Assembly (NCBI RefSeq): GCF_020497125.1
Contig: NC_059072.1
Span: forward strand, 275,944,045-276,008,044
Direction: 5' to 3'
DNA from: Mauremys mutica
Taxonomy: Eukaryota; Chordata; Testudines; Geoemydidae
DNA length: 64,000 nucleotides
The stretch's first letter is position 1, and each line of letters begins with the position of its first letter. A program made the translations under genes and the position numbers. The notes beneath the pieces are model-generated. The model was not told the DNA's origin, did not search any database, and saw only the letters and a list, made by a program, of their open reading frames with translations. Of this stretch, positions 35,261 to 48,715 are shown piece by piece.

Positions 35261-38200
35261 ACCAAGGCTGATGGAGGCCAGAGTGTGGCCCTGCAATAAT
35301 AAGCAAGCTGCTGGAATGAGAGTGCTGAACCACAGTTGCTAAACAAAAAGGCCGCCAATGCATGCTTGTATGCATGCTCAGTGCATGCTGGATGCATTCT
35401 GTCAAGAAAGCTACAGCAGCAAAATATTTTGAGGTACTCAGGGTTAAATGGAAGGCACTGACAAAATCCCTCACTGTTCAGATTTCACTGCAGATGACAG
35501 TCTTACAATCCTGTTTATTTTTTAAAAAGACTTAGAGTTGATCACAGTGAAAGCAAAAGGGCAGAGGAGAAACTGCTCTGTGTGGCATGCTTCCCTCTCA
35601 GTATTTCCAGTTAACCCCCTGTGCAAGAAGCAACATTCTTGCTCTGTATTGGGTGGGAGTGGGGGACAATCAGTGGCAGTAAGGAAGCTGTGCTGGCAGT
35701 GGTACACTGGAAAGCAGTGTTGTGATATGAATGAAAAGCATATCAGGTAAATACTCACTAGGTCTGTAGAAAAAAAATTCTCTATCTTTTCTATAATTAC
35801 ATGATGCACCAAAACTCTTATCATAGTGTCATGGAAAAAATCATGATACTCTACCTACGTTGGCTATGATAAACAATCCATACTGGCATAATATGGATGT
35901 ACCCTCAAAGTTCAATTAAAATCAAATAGGTGGCCTTTATTACCTTTGTCTGGTAGGAAATATATCTCCTTGTTCACGTGCACAATAGCCAAAAGCTACT
36001 AGGAATGTGAAGTGACATGAGTTAATGCAGGAATGCATATACTTCCTGAAAACAGAAATTTTCTTCTGCATTACATTCCCACGCAATCAGTAGCTAATTT
36101 TGATTCAACCTGGAAGACAGGCTTAACATAATATTTCAATGCACAGTTGAAAGGAAAAAAGAAAATCATTCCCTATATTTTTAGCTTTTTGATAAGTTGG
36201 AATCTTATTTCTTTAAGAGGCTGTGAAATCTCAACAACAATACCTAGAAAATGAAATAAGCTTCTTCTACTAGATCTTAGTAACTGGTATGTCCCCACTG
36301 TCTGTATCTCTGCTTCTCTCTGGAAATAGTATCTGGATTTGTGCAGATTTTGAGGTCATAATAAATCCAGAACAAGAAGTAAATCAATAATCTATCCTTA
36401 GACCTCAAAGATTTAACTAGAAGAATTTCTAGAGAGAAAGAAAAATTTGACAGACTGAATCAAACTTTTCAATAGGTAAATTTTTATGGGAAATAAAAAC
36501 TTTGGATTACCTTAAATACCTACAAATACCTATTAGACTATAGCTGCCTATCTTCTGGGAAGAAATTTTCACCAGCTGTTTTCATGGGTAATAAATCTGT
36601 ATGTTTAAATAAAACAGTTGTTGATGGAATTAAAAGTAATTTCCTCCTGAGGGAGGGGAGAAACCACTTCTGCAGCTACAGCTAAGAGTGGATGCATTTT
36701 TCTAAATAATGTCTAATCAAGGAGTTTTTAAAAGGTGTCATCTTGACAGGTCTGGAGACTGAAATCCTCAAGCTACAAAACAGATATAGCAGAGGCAATT
36801 CAAGATTCCTTGCATTGTTTCACCCTAATGTTCTCCAAACCCAAGCTTGGGGGACTGCCTCTAGCAATGAAAAAGGAGATGAGTCTCTGTGCTCTTCCAG
36901 TCTTTAGCTTCCCTCATGGAACTAAAACCAAAGATTAATTTTTGACTGTACACAGCTGTTTGCTAGGAATTGACCTGAGAATAACTTGGTCTACCAACAA
37001 AACTTCAATTGTGATTGATCCTCCGTAAATACTATGATGTTGCTGTAAAATAATACAGATTATCAGAAGGTTAGGAAAAACTGAAATTCTTGATTCACTT
37101 GATTTTTTTAAAAGGCACCTCCAAAGTACCCTGCCTTTAAGCTAAAATACATGGGTTCAGAATTTAAATTACTATACCTACAGTATTAGCCAGTATTGAC
37201 CTGGCATTGGATCATGTGTTGTCTCAAGTTCATTACCAATAGCTAAAGGGAAGAAACCAAACAGAATATTAAGAATTCAAACACTTACAGAAAACAGGAA
37301 ACTGGGGTGGGGGAGGTGGTAAAAAAGAGATAAATAAGACTTCTTACCTATTGTCATATGTTAGGGCAATTGCGGCTGTATTTCCCCTCAGTAACATAGT
37401 AAGTGCACCTATTCTCAGTTTTCTGAATCCCCTGGCTGTCACCTCCTTTGAGTAAACCCATGTCGTTCTCCCTTCTCAGCAGAGTATTTCCAGGCTCCAC
37501 AGTTCCCAACTTTCACTGTGTTATTCTAGCACACACAGGTTGCCCAAGAACATCTGCTTGTTTTCTCTTCAGATATAGTTAACATGTGCAATTACTAAGT
37601 GATGAGTACCAACAGCTCTTTCTACGCAAGCCTATTTTATACTTCAGGTAAAAAAAAATACAGAGACAACTTTTAAAAAACAATAAAGGAACCTACATGT
37701 ATGCTAATTAACTTACCAAGATCACCCCAACCTTAACATAGACTCTAGCAGAGCAGACCTTCAAATCTTCACCCAAGGGAAATCCTCATGGTTACCAGTT
37801 CATCACAGCTTCACCTCAGAACAAGCTCAATCATTATATGTTAAGTTTATCCTTTTATACAGTTCAGGGGTCCCTGATTTGGAGTTTCTAGAAGCAGGTG
37901 ATTGGTATACAGTGGGCTTCTCTCCCCAGGGCATCTTCAAAAGGTTGGCTTCCTATGGGAGAGCTTGCGTTCACCTCACCCCAAGGTACTTAGGAAATCC
38001 ACTTCACATGTATTGTTCTTAAAAGACTTGAAGTTCCTAATACATCCCAGAAATTGCATTTATCTTGTCTCCCTACTGAGGAAGTCTCATACAATCTCAC
38101 AATAGTACATATAAACTTATGTTTTAATATAAATTATACCAAGAGTATTTACCCAAATTCAAAAAGGTTTAACTTTATTGAATTAAGTTTGTCTTAATTC

Positions 38201-38623
38201 CATAAATGTTGTTCAGGATACTGTCAACCTGTCATACCTATGTCATATCATTTTTCTTTATTATATGCCTCTGCCGTATGTCTAGCATATGTCATGTAAC
38301 ATATTACAAGGCACCACACAGCTCTAATAAAACAGTAAATATTGGTGGATTTTGGAATCAACTTTTTGAGAAATATCTTTAGAAATCAATTTGGGAATTA
38401 GAGACAAAAGTTTATTCTCATCCTATGCCTCTCAGTGGACTAATACAGGAAGCTTTTAAAGTGAAGCACTCAAACCAATTTTACTGGGTTTAGCGTTGTT
38501 AAGACAGATCTGCTACAATGAAGGTTTTGTTCACTGTAGATGGTTGCACCACCAGTGGAGAAAAAGCTATTTTTTTTTCAAGAGAATATCTGAGATTAGA
38601 ATCTCTGTGTTTGTGCCACCATT
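35261..38623. other. non-coding stretch, possible ERV-like remnant
   Basis: Mostly AT-rich. The part 37330-38100 may be a reversed LTR-like repeat, but I cannot define its ends. No gene supported. Confidence 0.35.
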
Positions 38624-38627
38624 ATTT

Positions 38628-38675
<48 letters not shown>

Positions 38676-38678
38676 TTT
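38624..38678. repeat. (TTTC)n microsatellite
   Basis: About thirteen CTTT/TTTC units occur almost without interruption. Minus- and plus-strand frames through it (poly-KKER or FLSFFLSFF) are artefacts. Confidence 0.97.
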
Positions 38679-40731
38679 AAAAATGAACTAGGGTTAAGGA
38701 ATTGACAATAAAGATTTGCACCTGCTGGGACAACAGGTGGGTGCCGAAACACAAGTGCAGCAATGACTTGACAAATGCCTGTCCCTTGCTCACAGCCTTG
38801 GACTCATTCAGAAAACCCACTGAGCATAGAAAAGGTAGGAAAACATTGAACAGTGAAGAATCCAGGCCAGTAGCATCAAGGGCAGATGACAGGTGCACAA
38901 TGCATTAGTTTGGGACTAAGGGAGGCATATATGAACTCAGAATCATTTCCTGTAACTTGGCAGAAGGATGGTTGAGGTCAGTCTTCTCCTCTCTCCCCTG
39001 CAAATGTTGTGGAGATGGGTAACTAAGATAAGGCCCTTCTTCAGAATGGTTGTGTCATAAGTGATGTTGTCTTGTCTTAACTGTGGGTCTTATGAACTAA
39101 AAGAACAACTTTACAACTGGGCCACCTCAAAGGAATCACATAACTATGTCTGCAAGGAAAAGTAATGGGAGAGAAATGACCCAGTGGAGAGGAATGTATA
39201 GTAGCCACAGACAACAGAAATCTTCCCATCGCTCCCTTCACAGCAGCAGAATTGTCCCTTTGCAGGACATGTAAGTGCCCATAGTGAGAAACAGAAAAGA
39301 AGGGTGCATTGTTCCCCAGTCAGAAAGCATGTGAATGGTGACCTAGTCCAAAGAGAAGGAGGTAGATGCTCTGTCTATGTTTGCTATCATATTTCACACC
39401 CTCCCCTAGCTGCTGTCATACCAAGAAAATATTATCCCAGGAAGAACCCAGATCTGCAAGTCACATATATAGAATGAGGCATGATGATGGTGGTAATCTG
39501 TGCTCATCTTGCCTTCCCTATTTTCTACAATAGGGGAAGAAGAATTCGGACAATTAAATCAATGGACATTCTAAAAGGAATACCTTTATCAAATTAAAGG
39601 GATGTGATATGTTGGAGGAAAAATAGGATAATATAATGGTGTTCGAAGTTACTAGATGGTACTATTACAAACAAGTTCTGAATCTATGTAGACAACTAGA
39701 TCTTGGAAAAATGGTTTTCATTAGCATATATAGAATTGCACCACAACTGTGCATAATCCCAGGAAAAGCTGATTTACTGCCTTGGTGTCTCTGATTGAAT
39801 TATCCCTTGGGTACTCTGCTGCCCAAGGTCATACTCATACAAGAAAACATTATAGTGTCAAAACATCTGAGTTATCCTGGCTCTGGAAGCCAGCACCAAC
39901 AAATATGAGTTTTACAAGTTTCCTTTTACTACATAATAAACACCAGAAGTTGTGCTATTTTTATATCACCGCTGCAGTTTTTTATGAACATTGATACAAC
40001 CCTGATCTGCTAAGGAGGACAGATACATTTCTGCATGTGTTTGATTGAAGTACAGATGCACAGGGATTTCTGGACCACTCTTACATAAGTGATGAGGAGG
40101 GTGCATGAATACCTGCCACTCTTTTCGAACTACCTTCTCTTGCCATAATGCTTTCCAGATAAAGGCAGGTGTATCTTAATGGGGGAAGGTACAAAACAAC
40201 ACAGAGATTTAGTTTTGCATTAGAAATTACAATCTCCTTTTTCATCTCTTCCTGTAATGGCTGTCCAAGAGAAGGGTTGGGGTCAGGAGTCTGTGTACAG
40301 CTTGGATTCCATCAGAGTGTAGGGATCCAGTTGGGGCAGTTAGAATACATACATTTATAATTTGTGTGTGCAGGTAGCCTGCGGACCTGGCACCTCACTT
40401 GCAGCCTTTCCCTGGAATCCACCTTGCTTTTGATGATGTTGGCATTCATCAAACAGCTATATAGCTTGTATCTTACAGCGTTCTGTACCAACTGTGCTTT
40501 CCTAAGCCCTCAAGGCCTCGTGCCTAGGTATATCACATTGCTTCAGTCCAGCCGAGAGGTGACCAAGGTATGAATAAGTGAGGCTAGGTCAATGTCAGGA
40601 TGGGAAGGATTCCCCTAACAAACTACAGATAGTAGAAAGGGTAACTTATGGATGCTGCTATGTGGGAGTTTGATATGAAAAAATTATCTAGGAGCACTCC
40701 TAAGCTATGCATTGAAGTGACCAATTCTGGG
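38679..40731. other. non-coding, nothing recognised
   Basis: No gene or repeat family recognised over about 2 kb. Confidence 0.4.
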
Positions 40732-40880
40732 TACATAAGAACATAAGAATGGCCATACCGGGTCAGACCAATGGTCCATCTATACCAGTATCCTGTCTTC
40801 TGACAATGGCCAATGCTATGTGCTTCAGAGGGAATGTACAGAACAGGCAATCATTGAGTGATCCAAGGTATGTACCTTCA
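40732..40880 (-). mobile_element. LINE (CR1-type) 3'-end fragment
   Basis: The plus strand reads ACATAAGAACATAAGAATGG then GGTCAGACCAATGGTCCATC, a dispersed reptile repeat whose minus strand ends in a CTTATGTTCTTATGT microsatellite-like tail, as LINE 3' ends do. It is non-coding. Confidence 0.55.
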
Positions 40881-41894
40881 ATGAAAACAGACTGCTCTGT
40901 GGCTGCAAACTCTTACTCTGCCCATCAGCATCACCTCTGACTTGCAGGGGTTCAGTTTCAACCAGCGCTTCTTCATCCATGAGCTAAGCTCAGTCCAAAC
41001 ACTGAGTCATCATGTTGATGGTGATCAAGGATAAACAGAGTTATGTGCCATTTTCATATTGCTGGCACTTGAGTCCATGTCATGTGGCCAGTTCACCTAG
41101 TGGCTGAATATAGATGTTGAATAGGACTGAAGAATGAATTGATCCTTTTTGGGTTCTCCAAGTGAGGAATGTATTTCTGGAAGTAGCTTCCCATCACAAC
41201 TCATTGTGTATTAACTTCTTTTCTTTGCTTCCTGTATAAGAAAACTGTCTCACGGGCTCACTTGAACTAGGAAGATTGCTGTCTTTTTTTCAAGAACTGC
41301 ATATTTCAAAATATAAACAATTTATAAGGTTGGGCTTTGATATTTTGTTAAGTAGCTTTAAAACTTGTTTGAAATGGCCTTGATCTCCTAGCTGAGTCTC
41401 CTCCTCACTTTTAAATGTTCTGTCTGAGAGGCAGAGTATGATAGTTTTGAGTATGTTGTCCTTTTCCATGGGCAGATCAGCTTCCAGAAAACATGCATGT
41501 TAAAAACCAGATTAACTTTCTTTAATGTCAGGATACTGTACAAGCAAAAGTATCCTTCTGTTACAGAAATACACATCATTACCAAGGAGACACTAAAATA
41601 AAACTGTATTAATTTGGATGGTCCACACAGTTAGTTAAATATGTCTATGCTTATTATACACTGCCATTTTTATTACCTGTATACAAACAAGACCACAGTT
41701 CACAATTTTGCTTCTGTAGCACAATGGAACTCTCAACAGTAATGGAAGTTTCTCTATACTGGTCTGAGACTGTGGAATAAACTCCCCCAGAAAGAAACAG
41801 AGATCACAAATCTCATCACCCTCTGCTCGGAGTACAAGCTGCATATCTGAGATTTGCCTCATCCAACAGACACCTATAGTAACAGGTGTGTGTG
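40881..41894. other. non-coding, nothing recognised
   Basis: No supported feature. Confidence 0.4.
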
Positions 41895-42131
41895 TGTATG
41901 GTATATAAAGGTGGTAGGTTGAAAGTGCTGCTCGACCCAGCCTGCTCAGGCATACTCTATTCCAGTGAAGTGCCCATGGCATATGAGGGTGGCGGCTTGG
42001 AAATGCTGTTTAACCCAGCCTGCTAAGTCCAGAGACATATAAGGAATCAGCTTGGGAGTGCTCACTGACCCGGTCCACTCAGGCATGCTCTGTTAATGTG
42101 TGTGTGTTTTTGTGTGTGTGTGTGTGTGCGC
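41895..42131. repeat. decayed minisatellite plus (TG)n
   Basis: Three imperfect units with ATAT(A/G)(A/T)G(A/G), then GGAAATGCTG- or GAAAGTGCTG-like and CCCAGCCTGCT- or CGGTCCACT-like blocks follow one another at about 41895-42098. A TG dinucleotide run follows at about 42099-42131. Confidence 0.55.
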
Positions 42132-43674
42132 GCTCATCTGATTCTGGGGCTGGACGAACCTAGCCCTGGGGAAACTAGGTCCTGCAGGATAGCTCCATTG
42201 GGAGGGAACTTGTAGAAGGAAGAAGTAAAGCTTCGTATGAAAATATAAGTGACACAAGTAGTACATTGAAAAAATTACAGAACTTCGACCCCAGAAGAAT
42301 AACCCTAATAAATGAATGAACCCCAAAGTAACAGGCAACTCTGGTAACAACACCTTTAGCCCATATAGTCTGTCTAATACAATAGGCCCAATGAGAGCCA
42401 CACTGAGATCGGGAGACCTGTGGAAAGGGTTATATGGTTAATCCGGGCCTGTGTCCCCCAATCTGTGCAATTTCCTATATTATCTTGTCTAGGCTTTATA
42501 ATCATTTTGTGCTGGATCACTTCAGCTCATGGAAAATCTCAGCTGTCTACTTCCATGGGGGTGGATAGAGTGTTCTTTTAATAATAAAATGCAGTAACTG
42601 TGTTTTTATTACTTTGAGTTCTTACTTTTCATTTGTATTTCATAAATACAATTATGACATACGTATCATCCTACCTCTTTAATTGTTTTAGTCTGAACAG
42701 AAATAAAATAAGTCAGTGGTGATTGACAAATAATGTCTCTATTCAGAAGACAGAAATGTAAGTGTCTACCCTGCATCTTCATTTGTTTTTCTGTAATTGA
42801 ATGTTCTCTCTTCCCTAGCAGTCTAATGGGCTGGTAATGCAAGTAAGAGCAAAGGGCTTTAATCTTGATGCGTTTTCAAGGGATTAATCAAATGCTTTGT
42901 TGCATAAAAAGTGAAGACCAACTCTGTTAGCACTACAAAGAAGTATATACATTTAGGATTAAAAAAATGAAATATTCTATTATGAGCTCTTACTGAATTT
43001 AAGAGACTATGCAAAATTGATTGGCATTTTTATATTCCATTTACTCAGATAAGGTTAAATGAGCGAAAACACTATTTGGCACTAGAAGTAAGGCTAGATA
43101 ATTGTTAGAGTACTTTTTCACACACACACACACAAATAATTACAGTGACAATAGGCCACAGCAGTCTCTTATGTCTCTTAAAACGTTATGCCTCTTTGGT
43201 TGTTATATGTGCTCATACTTTTACACTTAATCATATTACTTAAACTTCTTACGAATTATTTGTAGACAGAATCCAGAAGTTTAAGAGTGCAAAGTTTCCA
43301 TACACCAAATTACACATCTGTTTTGCTTGTCATTTCAGTGTTATAATAGACAATGCTAGATATAGATTATCAGTATCATCTTTGGTTGTTATGGGACCAC
43401 AGTTCTGATCAGAAGAATGTATCTGCAAATGTGAAGCCACATATAAAGATTATGGTTTATTTATTGTGCTTTAGTATGTTCCAAAGTGGTAGGCTGGATA
43501 GACCAGACACAATTTCTGCTTTGCTTTTATTTTTTTGTTGCTAATCTAGAAATCTTTGTTTTTTGCAGTGGTTTTTTTATTGTTGTTCTTGTTGTTTGTT
43601 TGTTCTTGTTTTCTTTTGTTTTTAAAGGTCAAAAATTGTACATCACCTTTGTCAGACAGCTCTTGGGATTTGGA
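42132..43674. other. non-coding; (CA)n at 43121-43134
   Basis: Sequence around 42135-42430 may belong to an old retroelement, but I cannot show ends or coding. A short CA run lies at 43121-43134 and a T-rich segment near 43520-43625. Confidence 0.35.
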
Positions 43675-43860
43675 GTCTGATCTTCAAAAATGCAAAACTA
43701 ACCTGCACACATGCAATTAAGCATCAGGGCCAAGAATTAAAAAAAAACTAGTCTAAAGTTAGACTCCTAAATATATATTTAAGTATCTAAATAAGTGGCA
43801 AAATTTTCAAAAGCTACTCAGAAGCTATCAAGTAACTGCCCTTGATCTTAGTGCTGTTTA
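43675..43860. repeat. old dispersed reptile repeat
   Basis: AAAGTTAGACTCCTAAATAT followed by TAAGTATCTAAATAAGTGGC matches a dispersed repeat with alternating CCTAAAT and AGGCACCTAAAT-like motifs that I recall from reptile genomes. Its class is unknown. Confidence 0.4.
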
Positions 43861-44339
43861 TAAATAGGATTGTGAAAATTCAGTGTTAATATTTTTATGA
43901 TTTTGACAGTTAATACTGGTTTATTTTTAAACATTTTTTAGATTTGTATTGGTTTCAAAGTTCACAGTTACAGAAAAGTATGCATTTTAAGCTTTTTTCT
44001 ATTTTATTGACTTAAATGTTCACAGTTGTAAGCAATTTATTGAGGTGTCAGACAATGGGGAGGTCAGCCAATTATTAAATGACAGCGAATATTGAGATTC
44101 AAAAAGTAAAAACTTTATAACTGTTAAAACACAAATTGTCAACATCACATATCAAAATATACACAGTAAATAATCGTAAATCAGACTATAACAAGTAATC
44201 AAGCAGCACTTTTCTTTCTTAGCCTATAGGTAAATTTTGATTATTATTGATGGAAACATTTTTTCACTAGATCTTTCAAGCCTAAGCATGGACCTCTTTG
44301 GGACATCTTTCAGCATTGAGAAACCCCAGTCTTCATATC

Positions 44340-44772
44340 TGTGCCCATAAGAGGGGCCAAGATACCGGCGAAAGAATGACACTCAGCCCGAGAATAATAA
44401 GCAAGGCTTTACTGAGGGAAGAACTTACACTCCAAGCTGTGTGGGGAGTCCCTGAGGTGCGCGGAGGGGCTGCATGGGATTCTGGCCATCTGGGACAGCT
44501 GGCGAGGAGGAACTCCACCAAGGGGAGTTCTCTGCGATGTTATATCCCCCGCGTTTATCTCAGGGTTATACATGGTCAACAGCTGGCTACATTCATTACA
44601 TTAATAAATTGTACATATTATATAAACTGACTTGTTTACAGACCAAAACCATATCTTAGCAAGGTCTATCAGGCAAAGTTCACTGAACGGCCTGCATCTT
44701 CCGCCCACATTCAATCACATACTCGGTCCGCCACTTAGCTCCTCGCCAATCTTCCGCCACCTTGCCCCTACA
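44340..44772 (-). mobile_element. solo LTR of an endogenous-retrovirus-type element
   Basis: On the minus strand the 433-bp unit starts TGTAGGGGCAAGG and ends GGGCACA. It is flanked by a perfect 5-bp target duplication (plus strand ATATC at 44335-44339 and 44773-44777). A TATATAA-type box lies near 44620. A U5-like part near 44420-44355 contains CAGTAAAGCCTTGCTTATT. No gag, pol or second LTR is present, so recombination between two LTRs has probably removed the body of the element. Confidence 0.85.
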
Positions 44773-44777
44773 ATATC

Positions 44778-46799
44778 ATTTCACACTGCCCAAGGGAAAG
44801 ATCTGATTGTCTGCCCTCCCTACCTCCTGGGAAAGAACAGCCAATCAGGGTTGCTGCAAGAAACAGGCAGAGCTCTCTCCTAGTCCCCTAAGGAACCAAG
44901 AGGAAATGTTGGGTGGGGGAGGCAGAGTGAGATCAGCCAGTATCATTTTCAAAAGAAAGGAAGTGGGAGCACAAACAGCACAGCTTCTGAGGAGTCTCTG
45001 CTTTCTCAACCCCTACTCCAACTTTGTGGAAATGGATTGCTCCCCTCTGCTTCTTCCCACTTCTTGTCTTTTCTCTAATGTTGCAACACTAGGCTTGGGA
45101 AGATGGAGACCTGGAAGGGAGAGAAGAAAGAATCTCCATAACTGCAGGAGGAGCAGAAATGCAAGGGGCTTGAGGCAAATGTGGGGCTTGGGCACAAGAA
45201 AGGTGTAGAATTGTTCTGTGGCTGGGTGGGTGGAGTTGATTTGGGGTTGGGAGAAATGTGGGTGGTGGTAGCTCAAAACGTCAGTACAGTGCAGTAGCTA
45301 AAATTATATTTCTCACTATACATTGACAACACGAATTGTGTGCACACATATTGGAAACCCTCCAACCCAAACCCCTCAATCCTTTTCAGAGACTGGACCA
45401 GAGCAATGATGACATTTTGAACGCTCTCAGCATCAGTAAATCAAAACTGGGTTGTAAGTTACAATCCAAACTAAAATCTATCCCCAACAAAGGAATCTGC
45501 TATTTCTTTTCAAGATATCTACAATTCACACACTCCGAAATAATGCTCAGCACTTTTCTCTAACATGCCTTCAGCAAATCTGCTTTCTAAAGCCCTTTCC
45601 TTTGTTCCAACCTCCTCACAAAATATTTTCACACATGAATAGAAATGAACAAAGCACACGTTTTTTATTCATGCTTCCTATTCTGGGTCATTATACAATA
45701 CTGGAGTTTGCATGTCACACTTAAATTTCTTATTACCATCCTCCATTTTTACAGTTTGCTTCAGAAGTGCAACACAGTCAGATTTTTGAAGCAGTTTTTG
45801 CCCCCTACATGGCATTTCACAGTTGTTTTGACAAGACACTAAAATTTCACTAAGGGAGGGAAATTTAAAACAAATAATATAGCACATTTTAAAAGAAAGG
45901 TAGCATTTGTTCTTGTAAAAAGAGAGATTTGGGGGGGGAAAGCAAAAAGGTGACAGTAAGTAATGTAATCCCAACGCTGCGCACATTTGGGGGAAGAGGA
46001 TAGCGCTCAAGATATTATTGGCATGAAAAATTAACCTGCTTCCATGTTTCTTTGCAGACATGAAGTTCATACCATGTTTCTTGAAAGGCTGCTGAAATCT
46101 GTAAACAAACAAAATCTTCCCTGATTTATAAATTTGAGTGGTTTAAATACCAGCAGTGCTTTCCAATGGCCAGGGGAGTCTCTCAATAGGCCTTGGATAA
46201 AAGAGCTAATATTATGTGAAGGTATGTGTTTTAAAGTTCCCTTTTTTGATATCAGATTTGGGGCTCAACTGAATCCCAAATTCAAAATGAAATGTGGGTG
46301 ATGTAAGATCAAACGGCTTGAAACTTATGATGTTCAAAGATAAACCACCATGTGATACACCACTTCAGTTGTATAAACTCTCTTTATAAGTAATATTGAT
46401 TATGATGCATTTTAGCACAGTTGAATAGGGTTTTACTTTAATCCACTTGCCATCCCATGTACCTGGGACTCTTATGTTTCCTCATCTCATACATATAAGT
46501 TTAAAAGATCTTCTGTGCAAGAATGGCCTTTTGGAATCATGATATAGTGATTAAAAAACCCCAATAATATTAAAACAAAGTGGAGCTTGAAATGAGCTTG
46601 CAGTCATTGTTTTTCTCTTTCATTTTGTTTTTAGAAGTTTTCTTTTATTTTTATCATAGTCATAAACAAATAATTGGAGAAATAAAGCTAATTCTTATAA
46701 GAGTTTGAATACAAGAATGGTGTGTGTGATTAAAAATCCTTAATTTTCTTCCTCATCAAGGGCCAGAAAGGCATGAAGAGTAGGACTTTCTTGTGATTA
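44778..46799. other. non-coding, nothing recognised
   Basis: The frames 44807-45208 plus and 46112-45678 minus have no domain and look like chance. Confidence 0.4.
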
Positions 46800-47025
46800 A
46801 GAAGCTAGACAGGAACTCAGAAGACTTAGGTTCATTATCTGGCTCTGTCACACACTTCCGGTATGAACTTGGGCAAGTCACTTGGGGGGAGATCTTCAAA
46901 AGTCACGTAAATGAACTTTTGCTATTAAATCCTAATGTGGCTTTGAAAATCCCTCCCTAATTTTTTCTATGCCTCAGTTTTCCATCTATAAAATGGGGAT
47001 AACTATGATTCCTTTATGTCTCTTG
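46800..47025 (+). mobile_element. MIR/CORE-SINE relic with internal insertion
   Basis: ACAGGAACTCAGAAGACTTA with TTCATTATCTGGCTCTGTCA, GAACTTGGGCAAGTCACTTG and CTCAGTTTTCCATCTATAAA with ATGGGG follow the MIR core order (lesion, GGGCAAGTCACTT, CCTCAGTTTCC, TAAAATGGGG). About 70 bp between 46886 and 46955 is foreign to MIR and may be another old repeat. Confidence 0.8.
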
Positions 47026-47228
47026 TCTATATAATTTGTGGCCTACATTTTCCAAAATCACTAGTGATTTTGAAGGCCTCAGTTTTTGAGTGCTCAACTT
47101 GAGACACCTGACTTTCGCCAATCAGTGCTCAAAACATTCTTGAAAAACTAACCCATTTAAGGTGTCTCAAGCTGGATACTGAAAAATTGAGGCATTGAAA
47201 ACCACCATTAATCTCTGAAAATTTAAGC

Positions 47229-47680
47229 CTGTAAAGTCTCTGGAGCAGGGGCCGTGTCTCAGCATTTGTTTCTACAGCATCTGTCACAATGGGGAGCCAA
47301 ACTGGGTTGGGACATCTAGGGGCTAACGCAGGGATCAGCAACCTTCGGCACGCAGCCTGCCAGGGTAAGCCCCCTGGTGGGCCGGGCCTGTTTGTTTACC
47401 TGCTGCGTCCTCAGTTTCAACCGATCACGGCTCCCACTGGCCGCAGTTTGCCATTCCAGACCAATTGGGGCTGTGGGAAGTGGCGCGAGCTGAGGGATTT
47501 GCTGGCTGTGGCTTCTTGCAGCCCCCATTGGCCTGGAGCAGTGAACTGCGGCCAGTGGGAGCTGCGATCGGCCGAACCTGTGGATGCGACAGGTAAACAA
47601 ACCAGTCTGGCCCGCCAGGGGGCTTACCCTGGCAAGCTGCGTGCGAAAGGTTGCCAATCCCTGTGCTAAAGTAATATGAA
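47229..47680 (+). mobile_element. L2-like/SINE 3' tail interrupted by a MITE
   Basis: TCTCTGGAGCAGGGGCCGTG through ACAGCATCTGTCACAATGGG resembles the conserved 3' tail shared by L2-type LINEs and their SINEs. Its last part resumes after the MITE (GCTAAAGTAATATGAA at 47665-47680). Confidence 0.55.
47329..47663. mobile_element. hAT palindromic MITE A, full length
   Basis: A 335-bp copy, ends CAGGGATCAGCAACC and GCCAATCCCTG. The flanks GGCTAACG and TGCTAAAG match at 6 of 8 positions. It is nested in an older L2-like tail. Confidence 0.92.
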
Positions 47681-48642
47681 ATGTGTTCTTGTGCTCTCTT
47701 GGCCTGAACCAATGCCCAGTTAGTGAAGAGACTCCCATTGATTTTAGTGGCTCTGAGTACAGCAAATTTCAATATATACATTATAAAGATTTTTTTTATT
47801 AATAAAATAAATAAGTAAAAAAGTATTGTACTTACAGCACAGCACTAGAAAGATATGGGCTAGGACAAGTTTAGGATAAAAGCAAAAGAGAGAGGTGGAG
47901 GGGATATTGATTTGAATTTTGTTATGGTATCTGCAGTAAGTATATACTGTATTTTTGTTACTTATCTATTTTCAAAGTTGTAGGAAAGAAGGCAGAGTAA
48001 TGTCTTTATATTACTGCATTTTGTATGGATCTTTTATCTTGTGAATCTTCTTTGACATGACATGAATTAAGCAATTTTCTGAATTTGGCTCTTTGATATT
48101 TCATTCAGGAGTTGAGTGGTATTTCTTCTTAAGATTTACATTATGAAGTCATTTAAGCAAGGCTGGTTCCAAAATCAATTTTTCTCTCATGTCCAGAAAA
48201 TGAACAATCTACTGTAGTTTGAACCTCATTTAGTTTTATCCCTGTATTACACTCTATGGAGTCTGTGGGGTTTTGTTTTGTTTTGCTTGCAGTGTTTTCA
48301 GTACAGCTGAATAAGCCTGTGACTTTGTTGAAAGGACAGACTGTGCCAAGAGTGACTATGCTAAAACTCTTATTGAGGTCATTGGTGTTTTTCCTCAATA
48401 AGAACTGTAGTATCAGATTAGGAAGGTACACACATGGTGGCTCCTTTGTGTGTGCGTTGGTTGTTCAATGCCATTTTCAGTGGCAAAGTTAACATGATTG
48501 TGTAACTGTATATATAGCTCCAGCTCCTTTACACTGTCTTCCATACACAAAATGGCAAGATGATCTCAGGCAGAAACTAATATATTATTCACATGCATTT
48601 TTTAAAAAGTATGGTGAGCTTTTCAGAACTGCTCAGCCTAAT
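47681..48642. other. non-coding, nothing recognised
   Basis: No supported feature. Confidence 0.4.
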
Positions 48643-48715
48643 CATAGAATCTCAGGGTTGGAAGGGACCTCAGGAGGTCATCTAGTCCAACCCCCTAAGC
48701 ATAACTCTGCTTCCA
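48643..48715 (-). mobile_element. CR1 3' end fragment
   Basis: ATCATAGAATCTCAGGGTTG with GAAGGGACCTCAGGAGGTCA and TCTAGTCCAACCCCC is the reversed end of a CR1 3' UTR. Confidence 0.8.

Noticed and set aside
44807..45208. 133-residue plus-strand frame
   Set aside because: No domain; overlaps an antisense frame of similar quality, so chance is likely.
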